Positions 44,393 through 52,732 of a stretch of 64,000 nucleotides of DNA are shown here, piece by piece. The position numbers were made by a program, and so were the translations under genes. The notes under the pieces are model-generated. The model made no database searches. It was not told the DNA's origin and saw only the letters and a list, made by a program, of their open reading frames with translations. The stretch's first letter is position 1. The number at the start of each line of letters is the position of its first letter. This stretch comes from Vibrio inusitatus (GTDB taxonomy: Bacteria; Pseudomonadota; Gammaproteobacteria; Enterobacterales; Vibrionaceae), in NCBI GenBank assembly GCA_024346935.1, contig AP024879.1, positions 1,116,001-1,180,000 on the forward strand. Reading direction: 5' to 3'.

Positions 44393-45385
44393 CTAGTTAG
44401 CAGCAACTTTCTTGATGGTGCTCATCCACTCATCGTAAACTTCTGCACCCAGCTTCTCTTTGTACTCTGCACGCACAGGCTCAGTAGCATCGATGAACAG
44501 TTGTAACTGCTCAGGGCTCAACGCATTCACTTTAGTGCCAATCTTCTTAAACTCTTCAATTTGCTGACCTTCTTCCGCTGCAACAATCTCTTGTTGGTAG
44601 ATTTCAGCATCATGCATTGCTTGCTTAATTAGCACTTGGTCTTCAGGAGACAGGCCATGCCAAAACTCTAGATTCATCACCGGGATGTAGAACGTAATAA
44701 CATGACCCGTCAGGCTTACGTAGTCCTGTACTTCATAAAAGCGTTGTGCGTAGATATGAGCAATTGGGTTCTCTTGACCATCGATAACACCCTGCTGTAA
44801 ACCAGAGTACACTTCACCAAAGTTCATGGGTGTTGCTGAAGCATTTAGAGAATTAAACGTCTTAACGTGCGCTGGAACCTTCATGGTTCGGATCTTCAGA
44901 CCTTTCAGATCTTCCGGTGATTCAATAGCACGAGAGCTGTTTGTTACGTGACGAACACCGTTTTCCATCCAACCGATACCTTGCAGGTTCATCGCATTCA
45001 GCTTGCTCAGCATCTTGTCACCAGCAGGGCTATGTACCGTATCTAGTGCTGCTTGTTTGCTTGGGTAGATAAATGGTAGCTCGACTACATCAAAAGATGG
45101 ATCCCAAGAAGAATAAAAAGAAGAAGGAGATACCGCCATTTGTAGCATTCCAGATTGCACGCCCTCAATCATTTCGCGGTCTGGGCCCATTTGTGAATTA
45201 GCAAAGATCTGAACTTCAAATTTACCTTCTGACTTTTGCTCAATATCAGTTTTAAACTTCTCTAGGGCACGGTGAAGGTGATAGTTTTCATTAGCTCCAT
45301 GCCCAATTCTAATTGTGGTCGCTGCCATTACCGAAGTTGATAGTGCCAGCATAGAGACTGCAGTAGCCATAAGTATTTTTTTCAT
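44393..45385 (-). CDS. dctP: TRAP transporter substrate-binding protein DctP
   Basis: A 330-residue periplasmic binding protein with a Sec signal peptide (residues 1-21, ending VMA). It has the DctP helix motif and the carboxylate-binding Arg in GLKIRTMKVPAHVKTF, with NFGEVYSGLQQGVIDGQENP following. TRAP receptors of this kind bind acidic sugars or hydroxy acids through that arginine. It is separated from dctQM by a terminator and has its own operator, which allows higher expression than the membrane parts. Confidence 0.92.
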   Translation of the reverse strand: MKKILMATAVSMLALSTSVMAATTIRIGHGANENYHLHRALEKFKTDIEQKSEGKFEVQIFANSQMGPDREMIEGVQSGMLQMAVSPSSFYSSWDPSFDVVELPFIYPSKQAALDTVHSPAGDKMLSKLNAMNLQGIGWMENGVRHVTNSSRAIESPEDLKGLKIRTMKVPAHVKTFNSLNASATPMNFGEVYSGLQQGVIDGQENPIAHIYAQRFYEVQDYVSLTGHVITFYIPVMNLEFWHGLSPEDQVLIKQAMHDAEIYQQEIVAAEEGQQIEEFKKIGTKVNALSPEQLQLFIDATEPVRAEYKEKLGAEVYDEWMSTIKKVAAN

Positions 45386-45478
45386 AGTGCTCTCTTAAGA
45401 ATGTGTAGGGTGATTCATCGTTAGTATCAGTTGTTGGCACAACTGTTATTATGTTTATTTCGCCTGGTGACATGTAAC

Positions 45479-45491
45479 ATCTGATATATCA
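45479..45491 (-). promoter_or_regulatory. Regulon operator site 4 (before dctP)
   Basis: Read on the minus strand it is exactly TGATATATCAGAT, the consensus. It lies 94 bases before the dctP start. Confidence 0.75.
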
Positions 45492-45532
45492 CACTCCAGA
45501 ACTTAATTATTCAATATCCTCCGCTCTCTTGC

Positions 45533-45548
45533 TGTGAGTGTGGTCACG
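45533..45548. promoter_or_regulatory. Candidate CRP site before dctP
   Basis: TGTGAGTGTGGTCACG matches the CRP pattern TGTGANNNNNNTCACA except for the last base. It is 148 bases before the dctP start and upstream of operator site 4, the expected order for an activator and a repressor. Control by catabolite activation is inferred. Confidence 0.45.
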
Positions 45549-45585
45549 AAATTCATCAATCAAATGAATCATTATTATTCTAATG

Positions 45586-45614
45586 AATAAACCACACTAA
45601 TAGTGTGGTTTATT
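45586..45614. terminator. Terminator between dctM and dctP
   Basis: AATAAACCACACTA and TAGTGTGGTTTATT pair perfectly over 14 bases around one central base. It lies 26 bases after the dctM stop. The T run is weak, but the stem is strong, so it should limit read-through into dctP. Confidence 0.75.
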
Positions 45615-45639
45615 GAGTGAATGACGTTGTAATTAATTA

Positions 45640-46926
45640 TTATCCGATTAATTCTGTTAAGAATAATGACAAACTAGGAATAAATGTTACCGCTAATAAT
45701 AGAACCAACATAGAGCATAGGAACGGTATTAATGCCCTTGATATTTTCTCAATACTGACATTAGAAACTTGGCTGGCCACAAATATATTTACACCCAACG
45801 GCGGCGTACAGAACCCTATAGCCAGGTTAACCGTAAGGATGACACCAAATACAATCGGGTCAACACCAAGCTGTTTAACAACCGGAAGAAGAATCGGTGT
45901 TAATATAATGATTGCCGATATTGTTTCCATAAACATACCGATAATCAACAACATACCGTTGATTAGTAAAAGTAACACAATAGGGTTATCAGACAATCCA
46001 ACAAGAGTGCTTGCCACTACTGAAGGAATCTGTTCAAAGGTCACCAAGCGTCCAAATGCTGCCGCAAAGACAACCAGAACAAGTATCGTTGCTGAGGTCA
46101 GCGTTGAGCGTGCAAATATTTCAGGCAGATCAGAGAACGAAATCTCTTTATAAATGAATAAGCCACAGATAATCGCATATACCACAGCTACTGCACCTGC
46201 TTCGGTTGGTGTAAACACACCACCGTAAATACCGCCTAAGATGATGCCAGGAACAATCAAAGCCCAAATGGATTCTTTAAACTGCGCAGCAACACCCGCC
46301 CAAGAAAAAGGTGTTGGCTCCACGTCCATAATAGGCAGTTTTCTGACCACGATACGGCTCATTGCCATAAAGGTAAGACCAAACAAAATTCCTGGAACGA
46401 TACCCGCGAGAAACAGTTTACCGATTGAAACCTCTGCCGATACACCGTAAATGATAAACGGAATACTCGGTGGAATCATTACGCCAATCATACCGGCAGA
46501 CGCCGTTAGCGCCGAAGAAAAGTCCTTCTTATACCCTTGTTGCGTCATTGATGGAATGATGTTCGAACCAATCGCGGCTACGGTTGCCGGAGCAGAACCT
46601 GAAATGGCGGCAAAGAACATAGAAGCAATCACGTTTACATAACAAAGAGATGCACGAATATGCCCAACTAAAGAGTATGCAAAACCAATAATTCTTTTTG
46701 ATAAACCACCTTTTTGCATCAAGTCACCGGCTAAGATGAAAAGCGGTACAGCAATCAATGGAAAAGAATCCGCACCCGTTACAATCGAACGAGCCATTAA
46801 ACTTAACGGTGGTGTTCCATCTACAAAACTCATCACAAACAGGGAGCTGATACCCAAGCTCATCGCAATTGGCACACCTAAGATCAGTAAAGCTCCCAGT
46901 GCGCAAAATAATATTATTCCAGACAT
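45640..46926 (-). CDS. dctM: TRAP transporter large permease DctM
   Basis: A 428-residue protein with about 12 hydrophobic segments. FILAGDLMQKGGLSKRIIGF, ISGSAPATVAAIGSNIIPSM and a C-terminal IGFCTPPLGVNIFVASQVSN are classic DctM motifs. It carries out sodium-driven uptake of the substrate delivered by DctP. Its start immediately follows the dctQ stop. Confidence 0.93.
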   Translation of the reverse strand: MSGIILFCALGALLILGVPIAMSLGISSLFVMSFVDGTPPLSLMARSIVTGADSFPLIAVPLFILAGDLMQKGGLSKRIIGFAYSLVGHIRASLCYVNVIASMFFAAISGSAPATVAAIGSNIIPSMTQQGYKKDFSSALTASAGMIGVMIPPSIPFIIYGVSAEVSIGKLFLAGIVPGILFGLTFMAMSRIVVRKLPIMDVEPTPFSWAGVAAQFKESIWALIVPGIILGGIYGGVFTPTEAGAVAVVYAIICGLFIYKEISFSDLPEIFARSTLTSATILVLVVFAAAFGRLVTFEQIPSVVASTLVGLSDNPIVLLLLINGMLLIIGMFMETISAIIILTPILLPVVKQLGVDPIVFGVILTVNLAIGFCTPPLGVNIFVASQVSNVSIEKISRALIPFLCSMLVLLLAVTFIPSLSLFLTELIG

Positions 46927-47409
46927 TTAAACCTCTACCGGTGAAGATACTTTTGTTCTATTTACTACATAGAACTGAACAATTCGAAATACAGACAATA
47001 ATGAACCAACAGGTGCAGATGCATACATAACTGCAATTGGAAGGTTAAGAACTACCGATTTTTGAGATAACACATAAGGTAATGTTATTAACTTATATGA
47101 CTGATAAGTCATCGTTAATAAGAAGACAACAACCGCAATATCAATAACAATCTCAATAACTTTCTTAATTTTACTCGGTAATAAATCTTGAAAAAAAGTC
47201 ACCTTCACGTGTTTTCTTTCTTTAAATGCATAAGCAATACCTATCCAAATAAACCAAATGAACGTCCATAACGTTAATTCTTCAGACCAAGATAATGCAT
47301 TTTGAAATACATACCTCATTATTACCTGCATTGTTATTAATATTACTATTGTTGCTAGAAGTACTGCCCCAATGGCTCCCTCTAAGTTTTCATTTAACCA
47401 CTTCATCAT
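46927..47409 (-). CDS. dctQ: TRAP transporter small permease DctQ
   Basis: A 160-residue four-helix membrane protein. The motif VIMRYVFQNALSWSEELTLW (about residues 29-48) is the DctQ signature. It pairs with DctM, encoded directly downstream, and is led by operator site 5, 30 bases before the start. Confidence 0.9.
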   Translation of the reverse strand: MMKWLNENLEGAIGAVLLATIVILITMQVIMRYVFQNALSWSEELTLWTFIWFIWIGIAYAFKERKHVKVTFFQDLLPSKIKKVIEIVIDIAVVVFLLTMTYQSYKLITLPYVLSQKSVVLNLPIAVMYASAPVGSLLSVFRIVQFYVVNRTKVSSPVEV

Positions 47410-47438
47410 ATTGTACCCGTCAATTAACCCAGCAGAAC

Positions 47439-47451
47439 TGATATATCAGAT
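47439..47451 (+). promoter_or_regulatory. Regulon operator site 5 (before dctQM)
   Basis: TGATATATCAGAT is an exact consensus site. CTGATATATCAG at 47438-47449 is a perfect 12-base palindrome, the clearest picture of the symmetric operator. Confidence 0.78.
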
Positions 47452-47567
47452 AACATACACCTCAAAGATGAGTAAAAATACTGAATAACTTATGTATTAC
47501 GCCAAAATTTTGGGTTTTTAGGGATTGATCACAATTTGAAAGCAAAGGAATATCACTTCAAAAAAAC

Positions 47568-47580
47568 CGCTGATATGTTA
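47568..47580 (-). promoter_or_regulatory. Regulon operator site 6 (before the sugar-acid operon)
   Basis: Read on the minus strand, TAACATATCAGCG matches sites 2 and 3 in its first 11 bases. It lies 42 bases before the dehydrogenase start. A further half-site TCAGATATCAAGAATT follows at 47585-47600. Confidence 0.7.
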
Positions 47581-47621
47581 GATCTCAGATATCAAGAATT
47601 ACAACTAGAAGGTAACGAGAA

Positions 47622-48635
47622 ATGACAGCTGAGACCAAATTCAAAGTCTACGTATCAGACTATGACTACCCAGACTTGGATATTGAACGTAGTGTATTGG
47701 AGCCAATTGGCGCAGAAGTTATTGGCTTAAAATGCAAAACAGGTATTGGCCTGGGAGAGTTAGCTAAAGATGCAGACGCTATCCTGCAGCAGTACGCAAA
47801 AATCCCTAGAACCACTATCGAGCAACTCGATCACTGTAAGATCATTTGTCGTTACGGTATTGGTGTAGACATTCTTGATGTAGAAGCCTGTTACGACCAT
47901 GACATCAAAGTGTCCAACGTACCTGATTACTGCATCGATGAAGTAGCAGACCACTCTATCTCTCTAGGTTTAACCCTATTTAGACGCATTCCTGCATACA
48001 ACAAGTTCACACACGAAGGCAATTGGCACTGGGATATCGATGGATTAGTACCTAAGCGTTTCCGCTCTTCTACTTGGGGTCTGATTGGTTTTGGCCGAAT
48101 TGCACAAAACATCGCTAAGAAAATGACGGCGCTTGGTTTCAAAGTCGTCGCTTATGACCCATATGTTTCAAGCTCTTACATGAATACCTTTAATGTAGAG
48201 AAAGTGGATCTAGACACTCTTATCAGCACCTCAGATGTAGTTAACGTGATGTGTCCACATACACCAGAAACGGACCGACTCATTAATGAAGATCGTTTCC
48301 GCCAGATGAAATCAAACGCAGTACTCGTTAATGGTGCTCGCGGTAAGGTGGTTGACAACAACGCGCTCTATAAAGCTCTGGTAGAAGGTTGGATTGCATC
48401 AGCAGGTCTGGATGATCCAGAAGAAGAGCCTGCGAAGTTAGATAACTGGAACCCTAACGACAACCCAATTTTTGGCTTGGACAACTGTATTGTCACGCCA
48501 CACGTTGCTTATGTATCGCAAGAAGCATTTCAAGAATGCCGTCGCATTGCAGCTGAAAACGCAAAAGCAGTGCTACTGGGTGGCGAACCTCTTGACCCTG
48601 TTGCTCGTATCAAAACCCCTATTTCGGAACAGTAA
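47622..48635 (+). CDS. D-2-hydroxyacid dehydrogenase, C-terminal-binding-protein-like
   Basis: A 337-residue NAD-dependent dehydrogenase. The Rossmann motif is in STWGLIGFGRIAQNIAKKMT. The catalytic residues lie in VNGARGKVVDN (Arg), DDPEEEPA (Glu) and TPHVAYVS (His). The family oxidises or reduces the C2 position of 2-hydroxy acids. As the first gene of the sugar-acid operon it may act on the product of the LarA-family enzyme, giving a 2-keto acid. The substrate is not known. Confidence 0.86.
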   Translation: MTAETKFKVYVSDYDYPDLDIERSVLEPIGAEVIGLKCKTGIGLGELAKDADAILQQYAKIPRTTIEQLDHCKIICRYGIGVDILDVEACYDHDIKVSNVPDYCIDEVADHSISLGLTLFRRIPAYNKFTHEGNWHWDIDGLVPKRFRSSTWGLIGFGRIAQNIAKKMTALGFKVVAYDPYVSSSYMNTFNVEKVDLDTLISTSDVVNVMCPHTPETDRLINEDRFRQMKSNAVLVNGARGKVVDNNALYKALVEGWIASAGLDDPEEEPAKLDNWNPNDNPIFGLDNCIVTPHVAYVSQEAFQECRRIAAENAKAVLLGGEPLDPVARIKTPISEQ

Positions 48636-48637
48636 TC

Positions 48638-49291
48638 ATGAGAAATGAAACCATCGCAGCGATCGAAGAGCACAAAGTGTTTGCCATTGTTCGCGGTCTA
48701 TCTCCGGACAATGTTCGACCAACGATGAAAGTGCTGGTTGAAGGTGGAATCAAACTGGTTGAAGTCACCTTTGATCGTAAGAACGGCGATTCAAATACCT
48801 TAGCTGCACTTGATATTTTAGCCACAGATTTTTCTGAGCAGTTGATATTTGGTGCAGGCACAGTCACTACGGTTGAACAAGTTCAGGCGGTAAAAAATCT
48901 AGGTGGTCAATTCATCGTATCACCCGACTTCAACCCTGAAGTGATCAAAAAAACAAGAGAACTGGAGATGGTGTCGCTACCTGGCGTGATGACACCGACC
49001 GAAGCCGTTCAAGCCGATATCGCAGGAGCTGACTTCATTAAGTTGTTCCCTGGTGGTCTGCTTGGTCCGAGTTATCTAGGCGCACTAAGTGCACCGCTTT
49101 CAGATCTCAAATTCATTGCAGTTGGTGGAGTCAACGCAGACAACATCGCAGACTTCGCCAAAGCTGGGGCTATTGGATTCGGCATTGGATCCAACTTAGT
49201 CAACAACACCATGGTCGAAAATAAAGAGTTCGACAAAATTTACCAAAACGCTTGTCTGTACAAGCAAGCTATCGAATCAATTAGGAAATAA
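48638..49291 (+). CDS. KDPG/KDPGal-type aldolase (Eda/DgoA family)
   Basis: A 217-residue class I aldolase. The Schiff-base Lys is in GADFIKLFPGGLLGP, with Glu in VEVTFDR and the phosphate-binding IAVGGVNADNI. Family members split 2-keto-3-deoxy-6-phospho sugar acids into pyruvate and a triose phosphate. Since a 2-keto-3-deoxygalactonate-type kinase lies two genes downstream, a 6-phospho-2-keto-3-deoxy acid is a likely substrate. It starts two bases after the dehydrogenase stop. Confidence 0.88.
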   Translation: MRNETIAAIEEHKVFAIVRGLSPDNVRPTMKVLVEGGIKLVEVTFDRKNGDSNTLAALDILATDFSEQLIFGAGTVTTVEQVQAVKNLGGQFIVSPDFNPEVIKKTRELEMVSLPGVMTPTEAVQADIAGADFIKLFPGGLLGPSYLGALSAPLSDLKFIAVGGVNADNIADFAKAGAIGFGIGSNLVNNTMVENKEFDKIYQNACLYKQAIESIRK

Positions 49292-49293
49292 AA

Positions 49294-49980
49294 ATGGAAT
49301 ACGCAAAGAAAATCATCAACCCTCGTCCAAACATTAACGAAGAACTGATCGCTAAGTGCGCTGAAATGACGGATGTACTGAGTGTGAGTGCGGTATACAG
49401 TGATGCGTTCAAACGCGACGGCGTGATGGACCATGAAATCAAGTTCCGTTCAGTGAACAAGCCATTTATCGGTACAGCCCTTACAGTAAAACTTAAGCCA
49501 GGCGATATCGTTGACTGCCTACCTATCTTTGACATTGCAAAACCAGGTGATGTTGTCGTTATTGATGCAAACGGTACACCAAACACTTCTATCTGGGGTG
49601 GATTGATGTCAGGTCTTGCACGTGCTGCTGGCGTAGCAGGCGCTGTTGTTGACGGTTCTGTTCGTGACACCGATGAGTCAAAGGTTCTAGATTTCCCTGT
49701 GGCTTCTCGTTCAGTTTCTCCACGTGCTGCACACTCAGCTGAAACAGGTCGTACTGAGCCAATCGAAATCAACGTTCCTGTTGTTTGTGGTGGCCAAATC
49801 GTTAAACCTGGTGATCTAGTTGTAGCAGATGAGCTAGGTGTTACGGTTGTTCCTTACGAGTTCGTTGAGGAAGTTTACCCTGCAGCGAAGCAACTTGCTG
49901 AGAACGAGAAGAAAGTTCGTGAAGAGATCCTAAACGGTGCAACAGTAGAGCAACTTCTTTCTAAGTTTGGTCGCATCTAA
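49294..49980 (+). CDS. RraA-like / 4-hydroxy-2-oxo acid aldolase-family protein
   Basis: A 228-residue protein of the RraA/HMG-CHA aldolase fold. WGGLMSGLARAAGVAGAVVD and GSVRDTDE hold the Gly-rich loop and the Arg/Asp pair that bind substrate and metal in the aldolases. The C-terminus GDLVVADELGVTVVP is conserved. Members cleave or decarboxylate 4-hydroxy-2-oxo acids. In sugar-acid operons they may split or decarboxylate a keto acid. This is not a true RraA RNase E inhibitor, given its context. Confidence 0.8.
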   Translation: MEYAKKIINPRPNINEELIAKCAEMTDVLSVSAVYSDAFKRDGVMDHEIKFRSVNKPFIGTALTVKLKPGDIVDCLPIFDIAKPGDVVVIDANGTPNTSIWGGLMSGLARAAGVAGAVVDGSVRDTDESKVLDFPVASRSVSPRAAHSAETGRTEPIEINVPVVCGGQIVKPGDLVVADELGVTVVPYEFVEEVYPAAKQLAENEKKVREEILNGATVEQLLSKFGRI

Positions 49981-49989
49981 TTCAGCTTT

Positions 49990-50017
49990 AAGGCTCATCT
50001 TCGGGTGGGCCTTTTTT
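49990..50017 (+). terminator. UUCG hairpin terminator/attenuator before dgoK
   Basis: AAGGCTCATC, the tetraloop TTCG and GGTGGGCCTT form a 10-pair stem (two G-T pairs) followed by six T residues. It begins 10 bases after the aldolase-family stop. The ribosome site of dgoK overlaps its tail, so it both partially terminates the transcript and could limit dgoK translation. Confidence 0.85.
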
Positions 50018-50030
50018 GAGGACTATTCCA

Positions 50031-51011
50031 TTGATCATTACAATAGACACAGGCACTACGAATACTCGCGTGGCGCTTTTCAAAGGTAAGCAACGCGTTG
50101 ATCAGGTAAAAGCGAATGTCGGTGTTCGTAATACCAGTATCGATGGCAATAATCAGCTATTGATCACCACCATTGCAGAGGCGGTTGTTGAGCTTAAGAG
50201 TAAGCACTCATTGCAAGACTCTAACATTCAAGCAATTCTGGCTGCGGGTATGATCACGTCCAACCTTGGACTGCATGAGGTGCCTCACCTAGTTGCCCCC
50301 GTTTCTCTTGAAGATTTTGCAACGAACATAAAATCCGTTGTCATTCCTTCAATATCAACGCTCCCTATTCACTTTGTACCTGGTGTAAAAAATCTCGATA
50401 CCAACAATTTAGAATCAGTGGTAGGTTTGGATATTATGCGCGGTGAAGAAGCGGAAGCACTGGCTATCGCGGATCTATTTGATATCAAACAAGACGCCAT
50501 CATAGCCTTGCCTGGTTCCCACTCTAAATTTGTGTCCATTGATTCTAAACAAGCCATTCAAGGTTGCTGTACCACCCTTGCTGGTGAACTCAATGCCATC
50601 ATCACCAGCAATACCATACTCACAAGCTCTTTGGAGAACCGCTTCTCTGATTCAATTTGTGAGACGGCTTTGCTTGAAGGTTATCAAGCAGCCGAACGTT
50701 TTGGGATTGGGCATGCACTGTTCCAGATTCGACTTCAAGAGCAATTTGAAGGCAAATCACATGAACAACTGGCCAGTTTCTTAATCGGTGTCATCCTGCA
50801 TTCTGATATTAAAGCCTTAAGTTCTGCTCCACAGCTCGGCTTTACTTCAGGAATCCCCGTTTACATCGGTGGCACCGGTTTACTTTGCGAAGCAACCGCG
50901 CTACTTGTAAAGCATCTATATCCTGAAAACCCCGTTTATCAGTGCAATGACACTCAAGACCTGTCCGCTATCGGTTCAATGTATATTGCTAAGCAAGCAA
51001 ACATTATTTAA
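50031..51011 (+). CDS. dgoK: 2-dehydro-3-deoxygalactonokinase
   Basis: A 326-residue sugar-acid kinase. ITIDTGTTNTRVALF at the N-terminus is the phosphate-binding motif, GMITSNLGLHEVPH and LPGSHSKFVSI are characteristic of DgoK, and GGTGLLCEA is near the C-terminus. It would make the 6-phospho-2-keto-3-deoxy acid used by the KDPGal-type aldolase. A TTG at 50031 is chosen as start because GAGGA (50018-50022) lies eight bases before it. The TTG at 50016 overlaps the hairpin tail. Confidence 0.88.
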   Translation: MIITIDTGTTNTRVALFKGKQRVDQVKANVGVRNTSIDGNNQLLITTIAEAVVELKSKHSLQDSNIQAILAAGMITSNLGLHEVPHLVAPVSLEDFATNIKSVVIPSISTLPIHFVPGVKNLDTNNLESVVGLDIMRGEEAEALAIADLFDIKQDAIIALPGSHSKFVSIDSKQAIQGCCTTLAGELNAIITSNTILTSSLENRFSDSICETALLEGYQAAERFGIGHALFQIRLQEQFEGKSHEQLASFLIGVILHSDIKALSSAPQLGFTSGIPVYIGGTGLLCEATALLVKHLYPENPVYQCNDTQDLSAIGSMYIAKQANII

Positions 51012-51030
51012 TCAGTCAGAATTGTCGCTT

Positions 51031-51069
51031 GGAGCTTTCCTTAACCTGTTATAGGAAAGTTCCTTTTTT
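51031..51069 (+). terminator. Terminator after dgoK
   Basis: GGAGCTTTCCT and AGGAAAGTTCC form an 11-pair stem with one G-T pair and an 11-base loop, followed by six T residues. The oxidoreductase gene starts 16 bases later, so its expression depends on read-through or a separate promoter. Confidence 0.82.
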
Positions 51070-51084
51070 ATTGAGAGTCGTAAA

Positions 51085-52074
51085 ATGAAAGCTGTTACTT
51101 ATTGCCAAGCGTCTGATCGCTTCACACTTCGTGATGTACCGACACCAAAATTGTCCACCGATAACGTATTGATAAAGGTTATCGCCTGTGGGTTGAACCC
51201 AGTCGATACCAAGATCCCCTTTTGGCATCATCTCGTTAATGATCTGGACAATGATTTTGTCGTTGGGCTCGATGTGGTCGGAGAGATCATTGAAGTCCCC
51301 GCCAAAGAGAGGTCATGGAATGTTGGAGATCAGGTTCTATTTCACGGCAATATGTTCAGCAAATACGGCGGACTAGCTGAATACTGTCTTCAAGACCCTC
51401 AAACGCTTACTTTATTGCCCAATGTTGCCATCGACTTTGCAGCCTCGACGCCATGTGCCGGCTGGACAGCCTGGCGAGCTCTGATTGATAAGCTACGTAT
51501 TCAGGACAAACACTCCATATTAATTACTGGAGGTTCAGGGGGAGTCGGCAGTTTTGCTATTCAACTGGCCAAACACTTTGGGGTTAAAATCATCATAGTG
51601 ACCTGCTCTCAAGGCAACAGCAACTATGTTAAGCAGCTTGGTGCCACACATGTGATTGATTATCACACGCAAGATGTGGTCAAAGAAGTAATGGCAATCA
51701 CTTATAATAAAGGTGTCAATGTCGCACTAGATTGTGTTGGTGGTGAGTCAGAACTTTTGTGTGCCAACTCACTTCAATTTGATGGAGAAATGGTGGAGTT
51801 AGTCGAGACCGCCGACCTGACTCGCTACCAACAAGCCAAAGCAAGAGGAGTGAGTGTACATCAACTGAGTTTGGGCGCCGGATATAACCACGGCAAATCA
51901 GGTCTCAAATCCATACTCAACGCTGGCGAATCCTTCAGCAAACTACTCAATCAGGGTCATATTCAAGCGCCTAAAATTACGACTATTCCCCTAAGTCAGG
52001 CTGGAGATAGGTTAGTTGAAATGAGGAACCAACGAACCGTTGGCAAGGTTGTAGTTGAGTTCACAAACAAGTAG
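51085..52074 (+). CDS. Zinc-type alcohol dehydrogenase / quinone oxidoreductase family protein
   Basis: A 329-residue MDR-family oxidoreductase. The N-terminal catalytic domain starts MKAVTYCQASDRFTLRDVPT. The NAD(P) site ILITGGSGGVGSFAIQLAKH is at about residues 149-168. CGLNPVDTKIPFWH matches quinone-reductase-like members that lack structural zinc. The role in the sugar-acid pathway is unclear; it may oxidise an aldehyde or sugar precursor. No regulon site precedes it. Confidence 0.82.
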   Translation: MKAVTYCQASDRFTLRDVPTPKLSTDNVLIKVIACGLNPVDTKIPFWHHLVNDLDNDFVVGLDVVGEIIEVPAKERSWNVGDQVLFHGNMFSKYGGLAEYCLQDPQTLTLLPNVAIDFAASTPCAGWTAWRALIDKLRIQDKHSILITGGSGGVGSFAIQLAKHFGVKIIIVTCSQGNSNYVKQLGATHVIDYHTQDVVKEVMAITYNKGVNVALDCVGGESELLCANSLQFDGEMVELVETADLTRYQQAKARGVSVHQLSLGAGYNHGKSGLKSILNAGESFSKLLNQGHIQAPKITTIPLSQAGDRLVEMRNQRTVGKVVVEFTNK

Positions 52075-52140
52075 TCATTATCCCCCTAGCAAAGGCCTAT
52101 AAGAAAGCAATGCCTCTTATTTGGGTGACATTGTGGCTAG

Positions 52141-52671
52141 TCAGGGTTAGATAATATCGAAATCGGTATTGTTAATGTAATTTTCACCGTTATCGCTCTA
52201 TGGCTGATGGACATCGCTGGGCGCAAAAAATTACTTCTTGTTGGCACTCTAGGTGTGATCGCAGCTCACACTATGATTGGCTTGTTGTTCTTAAATGGTC
52301 AAGATTCAGGTATGTTGCTGGTTTTCCTAATGTGTGCATTTGTTGCCTTCTTCGCATTCTCTATGGGACCAATCAAATTTGTTGTGATGAACGAAATCTT
52401 CCCGACGAAAGTACGCGGACGTGCCGTAGCAGTGGCAACGATCATGGTTTGGGTATGCCAAGCGTTCTTGAACCAGTTCTTCCCTATGCTTCGTGAAATA
52501 ATCCCTGTCGGTGCGATCTTCTTGTTCTTTGCCGCGATTCTAATCCCTCAAATTTTGTTCACTTTGAAAGCGATGCCAGAAACTAAAGGTATGTCGCTGG
52601 AAGAAATTGAACAGCAGTGGAAAACGCAAGATGAAGAGCCTGAAGGTGAGCTTCAATCCGCTAACTCATAA
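52141..52671 (+). pseudogene. Remnant of an MFS sugar porter (C-terminal part)
   Basis: From a stop codon at 52138 the frame reads NIEIGIVNVIFTVIALWLMD and continues with AGRKKLLLVGTLG, NEIFPTKVRGRAVAVATIMV and MPETKGMSLEEIEQQW. These are the C-terminal five or six helices of a sugar-porter-family MFS protein (XylE/GalP type). The N-terminal ~270 codons are missing, and no start signal is present. It keeps its downstream terminator. It was probably the original uptake system for this sugar or sugar acid, now replaced by the TRAP transporter. Confidence 0.85.
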
Positions 52672-52684
52672 TTAAAACTATAAA

Positions 52685-52716
52685 GACATCCAAGCAAAGA
52701 CTTGGATGTCACCTTT
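52685..52716 (+). terminator. Terminator after the MFS remnant
   Basis: GACATCCAAG, a six-base loop and CTTGGATGTC form a perfect 10-pair stem followed by ACCTTT. It contains the ATG at 52706, which argues against that ATG being the lactonase start. Confidence 0.8.
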
Positions 52717-52732
52717 CTCGGAAGATATAACG

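Noticed and set aside
45617..46153. 178-codon plus-strand frame opposite dctM
   Set aside because: It is the antisense of a membrane-protein gene, rich in Asn, Thr and Ile as expected from reversed hydrophobic codons.
49281..49772. 163-codon frame antisense to the RraA-like gene
   Set aside because: It is a shadow of a conserved gene with no ribosome site and no plausible partner.
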